Below are positions 62,050 to 64,000 of a stretch of DNA of 64,000 bases, piece by piece. Origin of the DNA: Micromonospora halophytica (GTDB lineage: Bacteria > Actinomycetota > Actinomycetes > Mycobacteriales > Micromonosporaceae). Positions within the stretch are counted from its first letter, which is position 1. Every line of letters starts with the position of its first letter. The stretch covers positions 62,001-126,000 of the forward strand of contig NZ_FMDN01000014.1 in assembly GCF_900090245.1 (NCBI RefSeq), written 5' to 3'. The notes under the pieces were generated by a model. It was not told the origin of the DNA and did no database searches. It was given only the letters and a program-made list of their open reading frames with translations. The position numbers and the translations under genes were made by a program.

Positions 62050-64000
62050 GTGAATAGCGGCAGCGAGCCCCGGGAGGTCCTGCCGGCGGCGGTCCGTCTG
62101 CCGCTCGAACGGCTCGACGCGGTGTTGTTCGACCTCGACGTGGTGCTGCGGGACGTGGCTCCGGACGCGACGCCCTCTCCGGACACGGTTGAGCTGGTCG
62201 AACGCCTCCGTGATCTCGGGTTGTCCACGGCTGTGGTGGTCACTCACCAACGCTGCCGGGAGGCACTGAGGGCTGGCGGGCTTGAGGAACTGTTCACCGC
62301 CGTCGTTGACGCCGACGACACGAGGCAGCCGAAGAGGGCCTGCCCGGAGCCGGCCACGCTGCTGCTCGCAGCGGGGACGCTGGGGGTGCATCCCGCGCGG
62401 GCCGCGGTCGTCGACGCCACGAAGGCGGGTGTGCTGGCCGCCCGCGCGGCCGGGTTCGGTCTGGTCATCGGCCTGGACCGGGACGGCGGGGCAACGGCGG
62501 AGCTGTCTCGGCACGGCGCCGACCTGGTTCTCACGAGTCTGAGGGCCGCCGCCATCGACGAGGATGCGGCGCGGCACCGCTGGTGGCAGACCAGCCGGAC
62601 AACCGAGGCGAGTGTGGGGCACGCCGGATGGTTGCTCGACTACGCCGGTGTGGATCCGGACGGCGAGGGGATCCGGGAGGCCCTGTGCACGGTCGGTAAC
62701 GGCTACCTGGCCACCCGGGGAGCCGCCCCGGAGGCCGACACCGGGCCGGGCCACTACCCGGGCACCTACGCCGCCGGCGTGTTCAACCGGCTGTGCACCC
62801 GCGTCCACGGCCACGTCCACGAGGACGAGAGCCTGGTCAACCTCCCCAACTGGCTGGTGCTGCGATGGGGCGTCGACCAGGACCGGTGGGTGAGCCCGGA
62901 CGGGCCGGTGATCAGCGAGTACCGGCAGAGCCTGGACCTTCGCGCCGGCGTACTCCACCGCCGCTACCGGTACGTCGACGGTGACGGCCGGGCGACGACG
63001 GTCGTGTCGACGACCCTGGTGTCGATGGCCGCTCCGCATCTGGCTGCCATTCAGACGACCTTCGTCGCCGAGAACTGGTCAGGCACGCTGCACGTGTGTT
63101 CGGCCCTGGACGGGCAGGTCACCAACCGTCAGGTCGCCGGGTACGCGCCCCTGGCCGGCCGACACCTGCAGCCGGCCGGGCAGGGACCCGACGACCCGGT
63201 CGGGCTGTGGTTGCGGGTACGCACGAGCCAGTCCGGGATCGACGTCGCGTTTGCCGCGCGTACCCGGGTACTGGTGCCCGACGCGCAGGCCGACGTGCAA
63301 CGCCAGGTCGACATGACCACCGGGCGACCCGCGGAGACCTTTACGGTTCCCGTCTGCGAGGGCCAGCCGGTGCGGGTGGAGAAGACGGTGGCCTGCTACA
63401 CCTCCCGGGACCGGGCGGTAACCGAACCGGCCACGGCCGCACGGCAGGCGGTGGCCCGAGCGGCCTCCTTCGACGACCTGCTCACCACCCACGTGCACGC
63501 CTGGCGGCGGCTGTGGGAACGCAGCCACGTCGAACTGCGCGCCGACGGCGGCACGCCGGCGTTGGCGCTCAACCTGCACACCTATCACCTGCTCACCGCC
63601 ACCTCGCCGAACCTGGTGGACCTGGACGCGGGCGTCGGCGCGCGCGGCCTGCACGGGGAGGGCTACCGGGGCCACGTCTTCTGGGACGAGGTTTTCGTGC
63701 ACCGCGTGCTCGTGCTGCATCTGCCCGAGGTCAGCCGCGCCCTGCTGCTCTACCGGTGGCGGCGGCTCGACGCGGCCCGGATCGCCGCGGCGGCAGTGGG
63801 CCGCCCGGGGGCGATGTTCCCCTGGCAGTCGGGCAGCGACGGCCGCGAGGAGACCCCGACGGAGCTGTTCAACACGCGCAGCGACCAGTGGATGCCGGAC
63901 CACTCGGCGCTTCAACGGCACGTCGGCCTGGCGATCGCCTACTCGGTGTGGCAGTACTACCAGTCCACCAGTGATCTGGACTTCCTGCGTACGTACGGCG
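62050..64000 (+). CDS. HAD-GH65 fusion glycoside phosphorylase (3' end outside window)
   Basis: The frame is open from the GTG at 62050 to the window edge, over 650 codons. Residues about 15-185 are a beta-phosphoglucomutase-type HAD domain (LDAVLFDLDVVL with the nucleophile and general-acid aspartates, LGVHPARAAVVDATKAGVLAARAAGFG). A GH65 domain of the trehalose/maltose/kojibiose phosphorylase family follows: GNGYLATRGA, HGEGYRGHVFWDEVF and MFPWQSGSDGREETPTELF near the catalytic region. The pair would split a disaccharide with phosphate and isomerise the released beta-glucose 1-phosphate. The start is uncertain (no strong ribosome site; in-frame GTG also at 62044). The HAD domain lacks the usual Gly-Val of DGV, and motif III is weak. 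Confidence 0.85.
   Translation, partial: MNSGSEPREVLPAAVRLPLERLDAVLFDLDVVLRDVAPDATPSPDTVELVERLRDLGLSTAVVVTHQRCREALRAGGLEELFTAVVDADDTRQPKRACPEPATLLLAAGTLGVHPARAAVVDATKAGVLAARAAGFGLVIGLDRDGGATAELSRHGADLVLTSLRAAAIDEDAARHRWWQTSRTTEASVGHAGWLLDYAGVDPDGEGIREALCTVGNGYLATRGAAPEADTGPGHYPGTYAAGVFNRLCTRVHGHVHEDESLVNLPNWLVLRWGVDQDRWVSPDGPVISEYRQSLDLRAGVLHRRYRYVDGDGRATTVVSTTLVSMAAPHLAAIQTTFVAENWSGTLHVCSALDGQVTNRQVAGYAPLAGRHLQPAGQGPDDPVGLWLRVRTSQSGIDVAFAARTRVLVPDAQADVQRQVDMTTGRPAETFTVPVCEGQPVRVEKTVACYTSRDRAVTEPATAARQAVARAASFDDLLTTHVHAWRRLWERSHVELRADGGTPALALNLHTYHLLTATSPNLVDLDAGVGARGLHGEGYRGHVFWDEVFVHRVLVLHLPEVSRALLLYRWRRLDAARIAAAAVGRPGAMFPWQSGSDGREETPTELFNTRSDQWMPDHSALQRHVGLAIAYSVWQYYQSTSDLDFLRTYG

Overview
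The window is high-GC actinobacterial DNA, most like a Micromonospora-type Micromonosporaceae chromosome. The lineage is inferred from GC content, codon style, the actinobacterial NADH-dehydrogenase-like cluster and the HAD-GH65 phosphorylase; no rRNA or tRNA gene was recognised to fix it. Most of the sequence between about 5.7 and 49 kb is a defence island placed between two more housekeeping-like segments.

Left flank (1-5.7 kb). Minus-strand genes of a Tad/Flp-type pilus or secretion locus (lipoprotein, secreted protein, SAF/CpaB-like protein, ParA/CpaE-like protein and a CpaF ATPase that runs off the left edge) are followed on the plus strand by a winged-helix protein, an HxlR regulator with a clear promoter/operator, and an A24 prepilin peptidase that belongs functionally with the Tad genes.

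Main defence operon (5.95-29.4 kb). Fifteen plus-strand genes, nearly all joined by 4-nt or slightly longer start/stop overlaps, form one transcription unit behind a sigma70-like promoter with an embedded dyad. They encode a degenerate N6-methylase-like protein, two HsdS-like specificity subunits, an intact HsdM-type methylase, an EVE-domain protein with a paralogous neighbour, two Ser/Thr kinases, a 1359-residue P-loop ATPase, a NurA-like candidate nuclease next to a HerA/DUF87 ATPase, a RuvC/DUF3010-like protein and several unknowns. The content (methylase, specificity factors, kinase, large ATPase, HerA, no HsdR) fits the recently described methylation-associated defence system (MADS) and MADS-like systems, but this operon has almost twice the eight genes of the described system.

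Middle (29.4-43.5 kb). A remnant-rich gap, an orphan restriction-endonuclease-like gene, then a complete three-gene pPIWI-RE (prokaryotic Argonaute-like) cassette on the minus strand (REase, Fe-S DinG-type helicase, pPIWI-RE protein), a GNAT acetyltransferase, and three unrecognised genes.

Second island segment (43.5-49.1 kb). A broken thioredoxin reductase gene, a four-gene ubiquitin-like conjugation cassette (Ubl, E2, JAMM peptidase, E1; Bil/BUB type) with its own promoter and operator-like stem, a divergent HigA-HTH/ImmA metallopeptidase pair, and a dead reverse transcriptase.

Right flank (49.2-64 kb). An IS110 transposase, a Csp-like copper-binding four-helix protein and a DUF305 protein lead into a complex-I-like operon consisting of nuoA, a fused and cofactor-less NuoB/NuoD-like protein with a Met/His-rich tandem repeat, and nuoH, J, K, L, M, N. 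All electron-input and Fe-S subunits are missing, so it looks like a membrane-arm-only ion-translocating module. A HAD-GH65 glycoside phosphorylase runs off the right edge.
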